Origin: Gnetum montanum
Taxonomy: Eukaryota; Streptophyta; Gnetopsida; Gnetales; Gnetaceae
Reading direction: 5' to 3'
NCBI GenBank assembly: GCA_015680685.1
Contig: MNCI01007958.1
Span: 251,903-315,902, forward strand
Length of the DNA: 64,000 bases
The notes under the pieces were generated by a model. It made no database searches and was not told the DNA's origin. It worked only from the letters and a program-made list of their open reading frames with translations. Within the stretch, counting starts at the first letter, position 1. Each line of letters starts with the position of its first letter. Positions 48,531 to 60,345 of this stretch are shown here, in pieces. A program made the position numbers and the translations under genes.

Positions 48531-50307
48531 GACTAGCAAAAATTATCAATTATCAATTCTCTTATTTCAAAGAAAATGAGCATGACAAAGCAACAACCTT
48601 AAATGAATTTGGAGATGCAAAAAATGATGTTGATGATAGAAAAGGTAAAGAATAGTTACATGCTAGGGAGGTACACTATTATGGAGGACCTTATCTCAAA
48701 CTTCATTAATCTTGTGTATGATTAAAAGCAAGCAAGGTAAGTAATAGTAAATCTTTATTCCTTGGCTTACTAAATTTAGTTTAGATTAGTTTATTTTTAT
48801 AAATGTTAGTAGTCAGAAAATTAATTGAATCGATGCTATTGGAAATCTTTATATATTCAAAGAAAAACCTCACTTGATCTTACAAGATTTTGAGCTATAG
48901 ATCAAAATACTAATGGTCATTATATTAACTTAATCAAGAAGGTAGGGTTTGGTAAGTTTGCATGTTACAATCATCGTACTATTATTGGAACATATGTACC
49001 TTGTGATCTAGATCATATGATGTAGATATTATTCTTTTATTACTTATTGGATAGTAATATGTTATTGCATCCATGTGTATCCACAAGGCCTAAATGTTTT
49101 CAAAGTTTTAGACCCTTAACTAGTATATAATGATTTCAAATGGTTTAAGGGCCTTCACTATAATTCATGAACAAGGAACTCTTTGTTAAACATCTAAAGG
49201 GAAATTATTATGTTGGTATCTATGTTGAAAATTTTGAAATTTATCTTTTATCATAGATACTACTAATGGAAGAATTTGTTTTCAAAAGTCTTCATACTTT
49301 GTTCCCAAAAGTCTCCATACTTGATCTTAGTATGGTATTGCAAATTTATGGATGTGTAGCAAAAATTAATGAGATTCAAGAATGCATATCTACAAAGGAA
49401 ATATCAACCAAGAAAGGGAATTCAAGCAATAAATGCATTATAAAAGTTGTAAGAAGTCTAGCACTTGTGCAAGGGGAGCCTTTTCCTCATCAATATTCAT
49501 CATCTTTTGCACCACTAGTGTAGAGAGAGTCTTCAAAGACTCTCACCAAAAGGCACTCAAGTTACAAGACTTCCAGTTGTAGCACCCATGGTAGAAAATG
49601 GGAAAGAAGAAGTATATTCATATTGGAATCTAGTAAAGTATCTAAGGTAAAAGTGTAAGTTAATTTTAATGAAATTATTTTTTGATCTTTTCCCTAAAGA
49701 TGGCCTTGATGTGGTTGTATAAATTTTCTTTATGGACATTGTGTTAAGAATATGATTGATTATTTTGAGATATTTAGAATCATAAGTTATGCAACCTTGA
49801 TCATTCTTATGGATTTTGGATCTAAACCCTTCAAAGTAAATTATGTTGATTCTCTCTCTTTGGAAATTGGATCTACTTGTCATATCTTTTTGATGATGTT
49901 CAAGAAGGGAAAAAATGTGTTATTCATAAGATATTGGTAATAGTGCATATATGGTAAAGACTATTTGTTAATACTTTATACGTATTTTCAGTAGATAGTG
50001 ATTTTGTTACTAATGGCTTATGGCTTATTATTTCAAAGATAGAATACTTAATCTTCAATGCTCAGCCTTTGGTCCTAAATGGAAATATTATATATCAACA
50101 TTTAAAAGGCTTTGATTATGTCTCATTGTGTTTAATAAAACCTATGTTGAAGGATGTGTACTCATTGATGGATATTCATCTCTTTATCATCCTTATCTAG
50201 ATATATATATTTACAAATATTATTACCTTTAATTTTTTATCATATGATAGTATGGTATTATACTAATCCATTTTCTTAAGTTTTGAAGGTGATAAAAATG
50301 GGCAGAT
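48531..50307 (+). other. Copia-E interior, no pol recognised
   Basis: Scattered short open stretches, none with protease, integrase or RT motifs. The end AAAAATGGGCAGAT (50294-50307) is the polypurine tract. Confidence 0.5.
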
Positions 50308-51458
50308 TGTTGATCTTTTGGTATGTCAAAACCTTAGAAAATGGAGAATGTGGAAAATGTGCTTATGATCTTGCAAGACTTATGAAGGACAAGAACACAA
50401 TGATAACATGATGAGATTGAGATAAGAGCTTAGATGAAGAAATCATGATCAAGACAAGGGCTTCATGATGTTAAGACAAGGAGGAAGATGATCACTAAAT
50501 TGCCAATCTGCAATCATAAAAAGTCTCAACTAAAAAATGAATACTACAAGATGTTAAAAATGTTTGAAGCCTACAAGACAAACGAAGATGTTCTAGTATC
50601 TACCCAGACATCCCAAGAGATTAGTAGACATCACAAAGGTAAAATCTTAATTTTAGGCTAGATGTTCCAAAAAAAATAGCAAACGTCCTAATTGTTGTTG
50701 AGACATCCTAGCTAGGATGTCCAATGTGAGACATCCCAATTTCCAATGGGACATCCCATCTGCAAGTGGCCTATTTTTAGTGACACATTGCAAGCTTGAA
50801 TCAGACATCCCAACTAGTCATTTCCTAGCCATTGCATGAATTTTAAGGGTTTTTTGTGAAGGAAAAAGCCTATTGGAATCCTTGTGAAAAGGACAAGAAG
50901 TGTTCATTGAAATATTCAATCATTGTATACATCAAGTGAATTATTTTATTCCTCATTTCTCCATCATTTGGGAATTACTTTATGTAAGCCTAAGTACAAG
51001 GAATTTGTAAAGTGTAGTTACATTCTCTCCTTAATTTGTTTTCTCTTTGTAAGCCTTGCAGGATTAATGTGCTTCTTACCAGAAGACATCTTATGAACTT
51101 GTCAAGACCTTGCAGGGTTCAAGTTTGTTTCCAACAAGAAAACACTCCATGTAGAGCTCATGTCATTATAAAGGTTGTCGGATCATTGAAACCACATTTT
51201 GAGTTTCCTGGAGCCTTACAAGATTAAGTGTGTTTCTTGTGTAAAAACACTCCATGTAGAGCTCAAACTTTGTAAAGGTTGTGATTCCTTTAAATCACAT
51301 TTTTAAAGGAACAAAGTTCGGAGGTGTGCAAGGATTCTACCCTCTAAGTATGGACATACCCAAGTTGGGGAACCACGTAAATTCATGTGTGCTTTTGGCT
51401 ATTTTGGTTATTCAAATTGGGAAACTTATTCAACCCTCCTAAGTTCTCAATCCTCAAG
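50308..51458 (+). repeat. 3' LTR of Copia-E
   Basis: 1151 bp, from TGTTGATCTTTTGGTATG to CTCAATCCTCAAG, uninterrupted. It contains several GACATCC motifs (50605-50815), including a perfect 20-base palindrome at 50702-50721. Promoter and poly-A sites cannot be fixed by eye. Confidence 0.9.
50702..50721. repeat. Perfect 20-base palindrome GACATCCTAGCTAGGATGTC
   Basis: Both arms match fully with no spacer. The same site in the 5' LTR (32618-32630) is less symmetric (GTCCTAGCTGGGATGTCC). Confidence 0.9.
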
Positions 51459-51464
51459 CATTCT

Positions 51465-54400
51465 ATCTATATGGTACAAATAATGTCATTAGAAAAAGTA
51501 GAATGTAAAGGAACTTATGCTCTTTTAAATTTGATCTAATATAGGTTAAGCATGATTTTTTTTAAGCTAAGAATGATGGATATATAGCCACCACACAAAA
51601 GGAATCAAGATTAAATACAAGTTGTTCATATGCTCCACTATAAAATAGAATTATGAAAAATCAACACCAAGAAATGTTTTCTTAAACAAGAGGTAATTAT
51701 GGAAAGATCAAGTCTTTAATAGATAAGCCTTTAGGCAAGTCTTCTAGTTATTTATTTCTTAAATAACTTTTACAACTCGAGCATCTAGTGGATAAGGACA
51801 TTTACTCTCTAAATGCCTAAGCTCAAAATGATTATAGAAAAAAGAAAATAAGATGGTAAAAATAAAGATATAAATCAACACTAGCAATGTTAGTGAAAAA
51901 GAATTGGAAGATGAAAAATCATTAAATATTCATCCAATTTGATGATCATTACAAGCACAAAGCCAACACAAAATAATGTGGAGGATTATTTAAGTAGTTA
52001 TGATGAAGTAGGAATCATTGAGAATAAGTATGGATATTTTAAAGCATATTTATTGAATTTTAGTACATATGTTTAAAATTTAAGAACAAACTACACCTAT
52101 GTGAGTTAGCCTTTGAACATAAATCTCACTTTTGTTTAGCACTAACTTGTAAGATCGTAATCCTTAAGGCTAAGATGGGTGAGCCAACAACTTTGAATGA
52201 GTCTCTTCATATGTAGATTCAAAATGTTTCATTAAACTAAGAAGTAAAATTGTTGAATGAAATTTCTCTTTTGAGAGCTAAGAATGACAAGCTAAAGAGT
52301 CAAATCCTTTAGTTGGATAAAAAATAAGGAATGAGAAGCAAATAACTAAATGTTGGGTTAAATGCAAGGCATTGTTAAATGAGATGATTAGACAAGGAAG
52401 AGACCCAAGTGACAAGAATGGTCTTGATCACAAACCATCCACTTTAACCAACATGAGAGATCATTCATCAAGATGTAGTTACAAGGCCTAGTTTGAGCAC
52501 TCCTTTACAAAGAAATTTCATAAATCAATTATATGTTATTATAATTATAGATTTGATCATGTTAAGGTCCATTGTCCTTGTAGAAGATTAAAATTTCAAG
52601 ATAGTTATCACTTGGTCTTTCAATATAGAATGGGTAGAAAGGATTTACAAATTAAATACACTAAATGATGGGTGCCTAAAGCAAATCCAACAAAGACACA
52701 AGAAAAAGCTAATAGTTTTCAAGAGAGGAGATCTTTACAACATCATAATTATCATTATTTGATGGACAATAGAGACATACAATCAATTAAGAGAGTACTC
52801 ATGGAGATACAAAGCTCAATGAAGAGTCTTAATAAAAGGAGATCATGGAAAAGAGGAGGATTAATGAAAAAGAATTAAAGACATAAAGGAGAACTAATCA
52901 TTCATCACTACTTCACCACTTTAAGTTTGGGATTTATCTTAATAAGGTAGGTTAAGGTATCATATTATAATCGTTGCAAGTAGACTTTCTAAAATAAGTT
53001 AGAAGTTAGAATAAATTTAAGTTTACTACTAAATATTTTTATGTTTTTCCATTGATGTTTCAAGCTTTTTCAAGATATATGCACATCATTAACATGTCTT
53101 AAAAATTAAATTTATTTGATAGCTCTCACTTTATTGGCTATGAAAGATTGAATAGGTTTGCAGGATCAAAGTGTGAAGAAATGGATTTCTGAGACCCCAC
53201 ATGAAAAGGCTCAAGAAAATATTGTAGGCATCATTAGATTGCATGCATAAATAAGGGAGAAGCCTAAATGACAAAGTGGACTTGGTCTCAAATCCACCAC
53301 AACAAGCTACTTTGATAAACCAAGAGAAGCATATCAAAATAGGTATAATTACTCTTACCCTTCAATATTTTCTAAATTCAAAGTTTGTTTTCATTATCCA
53401 TTTAGAAATATACCAATTCATGATACTTCTCACTTGATCAGTACCATGAGACAAGGAAGTAACATCTTGCAGAGTCACATGATAAAAAGATGGATATCCA
53501 AGGGAAGCTTTCAAGAAAAGCCATGTGGAGGAAGAGACCTTTTAGCTTGTACTCAAGAAACAAGACAAGTAAGAAACTATGGGTCTAGAATGTAAGCAAG
53601 AAGAAGACACACCAACTAGTGGAATAAGAAATAACCTCAAGGTTAGGACCCTTTCCACCAAGGTAAGTGAGGTATTATGTTCTAACTCTTCCTTGGAATA
53701 GCCTTTATTTTTTATTTCTTCTCTTCTACCTTGAATATTTGGGGATTTCTAGAGACATGTGTAAATCTTAAAACATGTCTTGGAAATTAGCTTTTGCTTA
53801 AGTGGAATGTCCCACTATAAGAGATGATTTTTATATGTGTAGTCTTATAGATCCATGGGCTTCAAGTTTCAACTCATTTACACTCATTTCATCATGAGAG
53901 ATTCATTGTCAACAAGAATATAGAGTTGAAGCATCAAATGAAGATGTTTTATTATCACTCAACAAGGAACTTCATTATTATTATATCCTTTGATCATGGT
54001 GATGCATCCATGTAGGGGAAGTAAGTATTTTTTCTCCCTTGAATTTCATGAAGCACTTATGCAAGGAAAGCACTATAATTTTCATGAATAACTAAAGCAA
54101 TATGAATTTGGGAATCAGACCCATGATGCTTAGGTGCTAATCCTAAGGTATGAAGATAAGTTTCATTTGTTATATGAATCTTACTTCCTTAGATTTTATC
54201 TTGATTACCAAGATGCATATATTAAGGGAATGCAATCCTCCTAATTGCTATGGATAAAAATCATATCTTGTTTTAAAAGATCAAATAGAAGGTAAAGCTT
54301 TGTCCACATCTCACAAAATAGCAAGTAGCAATTGATGAGAAAAAAGATAATCAACTATGAAATGTAAATGGAGGAGCACATTTGACTAATATCTTCTATT

Positions 54401-54624
54401 CTTTTTGGATGATGTTCAAAAAGGAGGAGAATTATGGAAATATATTCTTAGGATATAAAGACTCATGCTTATATTTTTTACTTGCATTATTATATTTATG
54501 ATCATTAATATATGCTTATGAGATTGATAACTATAAGATAATCAAAATGCATTATTTAGTTAAGATTTTATTGCTTTTAAATAATCCATTTCAAGGTTTT
54601 GAACATCACCAAAAAGGAAAATAT
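51465..54624 (+). pseudogene. gag: Copia-C interior: decayed gag, two related segments
   Basis: 51465-52080 holds no clear coding trace. Near 52390-52690 the trace reads RQGRDPSDKNGLDHKPST, then a knuckle-like CYYNYRFDHVKVHCPC (second Cys is Asn), then WVPKANPTKTQEKA, as in the gag-protease link of some Copia elements. A related segment near 53230-53600 repeats the pattern: CFHYPFRNIPIHDTSHL, then KKLWV. This suggests an internal duplication or two gag copies. From 53700 to 54610 I see no coding trace; AAAAAGGAAAATAT at 54611-54624 is the polypurine tract. Confidence 0.45.
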
Positions 54625-55676
54625 TTTTAACCAATTTTCTATTTTGGTGAGTCCAAAGTTATAAACAAAGAAAAGTGTTTTGGTGGCTATGCTTATGTGC
54701 AAAGTTGAGATGTTTTAGAAAACTTAGACGTTAATGTAGAAAATAGGATATGACATCCAAAAAATTTTTAAAAGAGCTTAAGATCCCATGGAAAGAAAAT
54801 TTGGTAACTACCAAACTAGAATTTGGGAAGTTCCAAGTTTTCTTGGAAAGTCCTACGTTAACAAGTTCTAAATTTCCTTGGAAATTCCCAACTAAAGAAT
54901 CAATGGATTCAAGATAAGATTGATTTGAAGACATGGAATTTGAAAAGTTATTACTATTAAATATCATCAAAGAATACATTCAAAGAGCTCCAAATATCAC
55001 ATGGAATTTCAGGTGGGAAGTTCCAAATTTTTTTTAGAACATCCTAGCTAGAAAGTAGATGTCCAAGCTAGGGTGGACATCCCTGATTCAATGTGAACAT
55101 CCTAAGGGCATGCAAAATGGCTTAAAAATTTAGTCACCAACCAAGATGGATGTCCCACAAGGTGGAAATATAATCAAAGTTGAAGCAAATGTTATGGTAT
55201 ACATCCCAACTATTCTTAGATATTCCACCTAAATGCCAAAACTTATAGTGTGGATGTCCAAGCTTTGAATGGAACATCCCAGGTAATCATTGAAGGAAAT
55301 AAGAAAAAAGTCATTTCTAGTTGTTTTTATAACCCAATTTTGTAGTAGGAAACTTTCATGGTCTAAGGATTATAAAGAAAAGTACCCATATTTATTCCTC
55401 CAAGTAATCCAAGGCATTCATTGATATAATACATTAGATTGGGATTCTTGTTCTTAGTTGAGATCCTACAAGGATTAGAAGATTATTCTTGGGAGCTACA
55501 CCACCATTACTAGACTCTTCTCCCAAGGTTAAATTTTATTGTTTCATTCATGTGTACATTGATTAAATTCATTGTTTCATTCATGTGTACATTGTTTGCT
55601 ATATCATATGTGCTCACATCTAGATCTAGGGCTTGATGTTTCATTATCCTAGTATGAGTTAGATTTATGTAGATCC
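54625..55676 (+). repeat. 3' LTR of Copia-C, cut by Copia-G
   Basis: Collinear with 30817-31790. It breaks off at 55676 where Copia-G starts, so its last ~400 bases are expected outside the window. Confidence 0.75.
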
Positions 55677-56794
55677 TATGGACTTTTTGGTTTTGATATG
55701 TCAAAACATTAAGAAAAATGAAAAACAAGTTTGTTTACATATGTGTATAGTGGTTATGCTTGTAGGACAAGAACTTGGAGGATCAAGACTGTGGACAAGA
55801 AATGTTACATTTATCATGCAAGGGAAAGTAAAGAAATATATCTCTACAGCAAAGGAAAGTGAAGAAAGACATCTTTGAGAAGGGGCAAACATCTTGGCAA
55901 ATTTGGAATGAACTCAAACAAAGACATCTTCAAAGACAACAAGACGTCTTTCTCAAACGAAGTCTTACATGAGACAAAGATGTCTTTACAAACTATAGGT
56001 CAAGTCTAGAAAGACGTCTTTCACAAGACAAAGACATATTCCAAAGTAGATGCTTTAGAAAGATGTCTTTCAAAAAATAAAGATGTCTTCCAAAATTGAA
56101 GGAAAATTTAGAGAGATGTCCTAGGCATGGGAAAGATGTCTCCCATGATCATTAGTGACCATTAGCTACTCATTACATGAGTTTCAAGAAGGATTTATCA
56201 ACATGACAGTTATAAGAAGACTTGATGTGCTTTGGAAAAAGTGGGAGCATTGTTGTATTCATTGTACAATCATTTGTAATCATTGAATTCTCTATTTCTC
56301 TTCAGTGTCTTATCATTTTGGGATTATAAAGTGTGTTGTACCTAATTGTACAAGGATCAGCAAATTGAGTTGCAATCTTTCCTTGTAATTCTTGTTCTTG
56401 TGCCCTATGGGGTTGATGTACTTGAGCTTGTTCGGATCCTATGGGATTGTGTTGTTGATGTTGCAGTACAACACTTCGGTGTAGAGCTCAAGATTGTAAA
56501 GGTTGTGGAAGCCTTGAAACCACATTTCCAAGCCTGATGGGACCTTGTGAGGTTGAGTAATTGGTGCTATGATATAACACTCCAAAGTAGGGCTTGAAGA
56601 CTATACAAGAAGAGGATCCTTCACATTTTGAGAGCAACAAAGTCTAAAGGTGTGCTTGTGATCCACCCTCTGAGTGTGGACTACCCAAGTTGGGAAACCA
56701 CATTAAATTCAGTGTGTGTGCTTTGTTTTTTGAATTTTTAATTTGGGGAACTTATTCATCTCCCCCCCACCCTCTAAGTTCTATGATACACAAG
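55677..56794 (+). repeat. 5' LTR of Copia-G
   Basis: About 1.12 kb. It begins TATGGACTTTTTGG where the 3' copy has TGTGGACC (first G changed to A). It matches 60604-61551. The end is set by the primer site TGGTATTAGAACC at 56795-56807. A C-run lies at 56762-56768. Confidence 0.85.
55905..56110. repeat. Cluster of AAGACGTCTT-type palindromes in the Copia-G LTR
   Basis: The 10-base palindrome AAGACGTCTT and its one-change forms (AAGACATCTT, AAGATGTCTT) recur about every 20-35 bases, at 55922, 55949, 55978, 56012, 56028, 56061 and 56083 among others. Its centre GACGTC is the C-box core bound by plant bZIP factors. The same cluster lies at 60790-61025 in the 3' LTR. A promoter or enhancer role is inference. 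Confidence 0.7.
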
Positions 56795-56836
56795 TGGTAT
56801 TAGAACCTAGTATTCTTGCTCTCTTCAAGAGTGAAC

Positions 56837-57290
56837 ATGGAGGGGACACTTAGCATCAAATGGAGCCTAATGGACACTACCAACTGGTGCATTTAATTCA
56901 TTTATCACCTTCTTTTTTATCAAGGTAAGTATATTATTTCCATGCTTACATTTAGAAAGATAGAAGACTATGCTTGTAGAGTTAACATTTTCAAGATAGG
57001 TATGAAACTTTTTGTCATAGCATTCTTTCTTTCCAAAATTTCTACATTGAAATAAAAGATGCTTTACATGCCAAGGAAATAAAAATCAAAATTCTTGATG
57101 ATGAATGCTCTTACCTCAACAGGGAAAACTCAGACCTTAGGGCTGAGATTCAAAAACTAACAATATTGTTTGAGCAGATGAACAAGAGCTCTTTGGAGAA
57201 ATATAGGAATCAAAAATAGCATTCATCCAAAAAGATAACCATGCAACATTAGAGACAGAAAGAAGGAAAACTTGAAAAGAATTTGATGAC
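56837..57290 (+). pseudogene. gag: Copia-G gag remnant
   Basis: ATG at 56837 (MEGTLSIKWSLMDTTNW) opens like a Copia gag, but the UBN2 core and zinc knuckle are missing. Only about 450 bases separate it from the protease, so most of gag was deleted. The helical trace near 57060-57200 probably is the gag C-terminus. Confidence 0.5.
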
Positions 57291-57864
57291 ACAAATTACC
57301 ATCTCCAATGACAATGCTAGGACATGGTATATTGATAGAGGATGTTCAAGGCACATGACAAGTGACAAATCCTATTTCACCTACTTCACTAAAAAAAATT
57401 TTGGGACAGTCACATTTGAAGATGACATGGAAGCACTCATAATAGGTATTGATATGATAGGAGGAAAAGGTAAGGGGTTACCCACTCTGGACAAAGTATT
57501 TTTTGTTGATGGGTTAAAACATAATCTTCTTAGTGTGAGTCAACTTTGTGACTCCAATTTTAATGTTACCTTTTTAAAAGATAATTATTGAATACAAGAT
57601 TTGTTTACTAGAAATATTGTGTTAGAAGGATTAAGGAAAGGAAATGTGTATACTACTACTTTTGGAAATTCTACTAACATTGAATCTAAGTGTTTGGTAA
57701 GCTATGCAAATGATACACGTATTTGGCATAGGAAACTAGGCCACATAAATAAGGAAATTCTCCAAACCTTGGTATCTAAAGAAATGGTTTGTGGTCTCCC
57801 TAAGCTTAGAGATTTCAACTTAAATACATGTGAAGCCTGTCAAAAGGGAAACAAACAAAGGTAA
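57283..57864 (+). pseudogene. Copia-G protease and pre-integrase domain
   Basis: WYIDRGCSRHMTSD from 57324 is the Copia retropepsin active site, with D-R-G for D-S-G. The domain continues with KVFFVDGLKHNLLSVSQLCD near 57500, where the family's usual end is intact. After one stop (57589) the pre-integrase zinc domain follows: RIWHRKLGHINKEILQTLV near 57720 and CEACQKGNKQR near 57834, with both His and both Cys kept. The two parts would process the polyprotein and anchor integrase. Confidence 0.85.
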
Positions 57865-57879
57865 GAATTAGTAAGAAAA

Positions 57880-58649
57880 ATTGTATTTCTACTACTCATC
57901 CCTTAGATCTACTTCATATGGATGTGGTTGGTCTAATTCAAGCTCTCAGCCTAGGAAAGAAAAGATATTTTTTAACCATTGTTGATGATTATTCTCACTT
58001 TACTTGGGTTGCTTTCTTGTATCACAAAGATGAGGTGTGTGATCATTTTTTGAGAATTAGTAATCAAATTTAGAAAGAAAAAGGATATGGCATTAAAGTT
58101 ATCAAAAGTGACAATGGAGGTGAGTTCATAAATGCAAAATTTAAACAATTTTGTTAACTAAATGGCATTCTACATCAATTCTTTGCTGCAAGAACTCCTC
58201 AACAAAATAGTGTAGCCAAATGGAAAAATGGGATCTTGAACGAGATGGGAAGGACAATATTAAATGATCAAAGCCTTCTTCATCATTTTTGGGTTGAAGC
58301 CATCAACACCACCTATTATGTATCCAATAATTTTCTAGTAAGAAGGTTTACTTCTAAAACTCCTTATGAGCTACGGACTAGCAAAAAACCTTCAATATCT
58401 TACTTTCATGTTTTTCATTCTAAATGCTATATTTTGAATGATAAAGATAATTTGAGGAATTTTTATGCAAAAATTGATGAACGAATTTTCTTAGGATATT
58501 CTCTAGTTAGTAGAGCATACAAAGTGTTTAACAAAAGAATAAATACAGTGGAGGAAATCATAAATATCAAAATAGATGCTTACGATCTTACCAATCCTCA
58601 TCTTAATGATGAAGTCATTCCTATTCAAAAAATATTTAGCCCAACTTGA
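57880..58649 (+). pseudogene. Copia-G integrase core
   Basis: LDLLHMDVVGLIQA near 57905 (first Asp), YFLTIVDDYSHFTWVAFL near 57970, IKSDNGGEFINAKF near 58105 (second Asp), then QQNSVAKWKNGILNEM near 58205, where the family's catalytic Glu (in V-x-E-R-K-N) is Lys by an apparent GAA-to-AAA change. The long open stretch 58236-58649 carries the C-terminal part: FWVEAINTTYYVSNNFL, SKTPYELRTSKKPSISYF, RIFLGYSLVSRAYKVFN. A frameshift near 57862 separates it from the pre-integrase domain. Confidence 0.88.
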
Positions 58650-59800
58650 GTGCAAGGTGAAAAAAGTTCAGAAACTAGTAGTGATCATGAAGATGAAGTA
58701 AATGATGATGATCAAGAGATGTTTCCATCTCTACCAAAACTACCCAAACTTTGCAAAACTCACTCTCTCAACAATGTTATTAGGGAAGTTCAACATGGTG
58801 TCTACACTAGAAACCAAATCAAAGAAATATGTTCCTTATATACTTATCTCTCTAAGCTTGAACCCAAAACCTTTAAGGAAGCTGAAAAAGAGGAAGATTG
58901 AATTTCTGCTATGCAAGATGAACTTATTCAATTTTCCATAAATGATGTATGGGGGTTAGCACTTAGGCCCACTAATATACCTATTATTGGAACAAAATGG
59001 GTCTTTAGGAACAAGACTAATGACAATGGAAACATCATTAAAAGTAAAGCTAGATTGGTTGCCAAAGGATACAACCAATAGGAAGGAATATATTTTCATG
59101 GAACTTTTGCTCCTATTGCTAGGCTAGAATCTATCAGACTTCTTCTTGCCTATGCTAGTACTAATAACATCAAACTCTACCAAATGGATGTCAAAAGTGC
59201 CTTCTTAAATGGAACCATTCAAGAAGAAGTTTACATTAAGCAACCTGAGGGATTTCTTGATTCCACCAAGATTGATCATGTCTACAAACTCAAGAAAGCT
59301 CTCTATGGTCTTAAACAAGCTCCAAGAGCTTGGTATGAAAGGCTTGCTTAACATCTCATAACAAATGGATTCAAAAGGGGTAAAGCTGATGTTACTTTAT
59401 TTCTTAAAAAATAAGGTAAAGATCTTTTAATTTTTCAAATCTATGTTGATGATATATTTTTGGTGCCACTAACAAAATTCTTTGCAAGAACTTTCTGATC
59501 TTATGTAGTTTGAATTTGGAATAGGCATGATAGGAGAACTCAAGAACTTTCTTGGGTTTCAAATGTATCAAACACCTAATGGAACATTTTTATGTCAAAC
59601 CAAGCATGTAAAAGATCTTATAGTAAATTATGGCTTGGCTAATGTTAAATTGAAAGGTACTCCAATGGCTATAAATTCTAAACATGTTAAAGATGACAAA
59701 GGTAAACTAGTTGATACCAAGCTTTATATAGGTATGATTGGTAGTCTTCTTTATCAAACTACAAGTTGACCAGATATAGCTCCAATCATCTCCAAAAGAT
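58650..59800 (+). pseudogene. Copia-G reverse transcriptase
   Basis: An acidic linker with SSETSSDHEDEVNDDDQE leads in. RT motifs: GTKWVFRNKTNDNGNI and KSKARLVAKGYNQ (about 58990-59080), YQMDVKSAFLNGTIQEEVYI near 59180, KKALYGLKQAPRAWYERL near 59295, YVDDIF near 59443 with the catalytic Asp pair kept. One base is missing directly after this motif (59455), shifting the frame. The next part is open at 59527-59769: ELKNFLGFQMYQTPNGTF, IGMIGSLLYQTTS. Stops at 59080, 59349 and 59413. Confidence 0.9.
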
Positions 59801-60345
59801 TCTCACTACCAGGCTGTTAAAAAAATATTTCACTACTTAAAAGGTACTACTAACTAGGGCCTTTAATATCCAAAGGATTCCTCCCTTGATGTTACCAATT
59901 ATTGTGAGGCAGATTGGGTAGGTTGTTTTGATGATTGCCATAGCACAAGTGGAAATTATTTCTTTTTGGGTAGAAGTCTTGTTTCTTGGACAACCAAGAA
60001 GCTAACCTCTACATCTCTTTCAACTGTAGAAGTTGAATACATCTCTGCTGGCAGCTATTTTGCTTAAATAATTTAAATGAAGGAAACTCTCAAAGATTTA
60101 GGAGTACATGCACACTCAACTCCTATTTATTGTGATAACAAGAGTACCATCTATATGACCAAGAATCCTATCCAACATTCCTATACCAAACATATTGAGA
60201 TTCACCATCATTTCATATGGAAGCATACACGACATGGCCATGTCAAACTAGAATTCATTAGAACCAAGAGTTAACTAGTAGATGCCTTCATCAAACCCTT
60301 AGATGAACATCAGCTGGCATCTCTAGGTAAGGATATGGGAATAGG
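59801..60345 (+). pseudogene. Copia-G RNase H
   Basis: RNase H degrades the RNA strand after cDNA synthesis. Visible: DWVGCFDDCHSTSGNYFFLG near 59913, VSWTTKKLTSTSLSTVEVEY near 59980 (with the family's 'E-x-E-Y' Glu), then IYCDNKSTIYMTKNP at 60125 (catalytic Asp), and HTKHIEIHHHFI near 60190. The end FIKPLDEHQLASLG near 60290 is the standard Copia terminus. Two stops and a frameshift. Confidence 0.88.

Larger units (their letters stand above)
32205..51458 (+). mobile_element. Copia-E: gag-only Copia-type element split by Gypsy-F
   Basis: It is flanked by CATTCT on both sides (32199-32204 and 51459-51464), an apparent target duplication. The 5' LTR is in two pieces, 32205-33286 and 46776-46839, whose summed length (1146) agrees with the 3' LTR (1151). 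A primer site, gag with a zinc knuckle, a polypurine tract (50294-50307) and the 3' LTR follow. No pol domain is seen in the 3.5 kb interior, so it is probably non-autonomous. Confidence 0.85.
30817..55676 (+). mobile_element. Copia-C: interrupted gag-only Copia-type element
   Basis: Left LTR from 30817, internal remains at 32179-32204 and 51465-54624, right LTR from 54625. The right LTR is cut at 55676 by Copia-G and would resume outside the window. Copia-E (with Gypsy-F inside) splits it just after its 5' LTR. The internal part shows decayed gag with knuckle-like and 'WVPK' blocks but no protease, integrase or RT that I can find, so it looks non-autonomous. The LTR plan resembles Copia-E and Copia-G. 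Confidence 0.65.
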
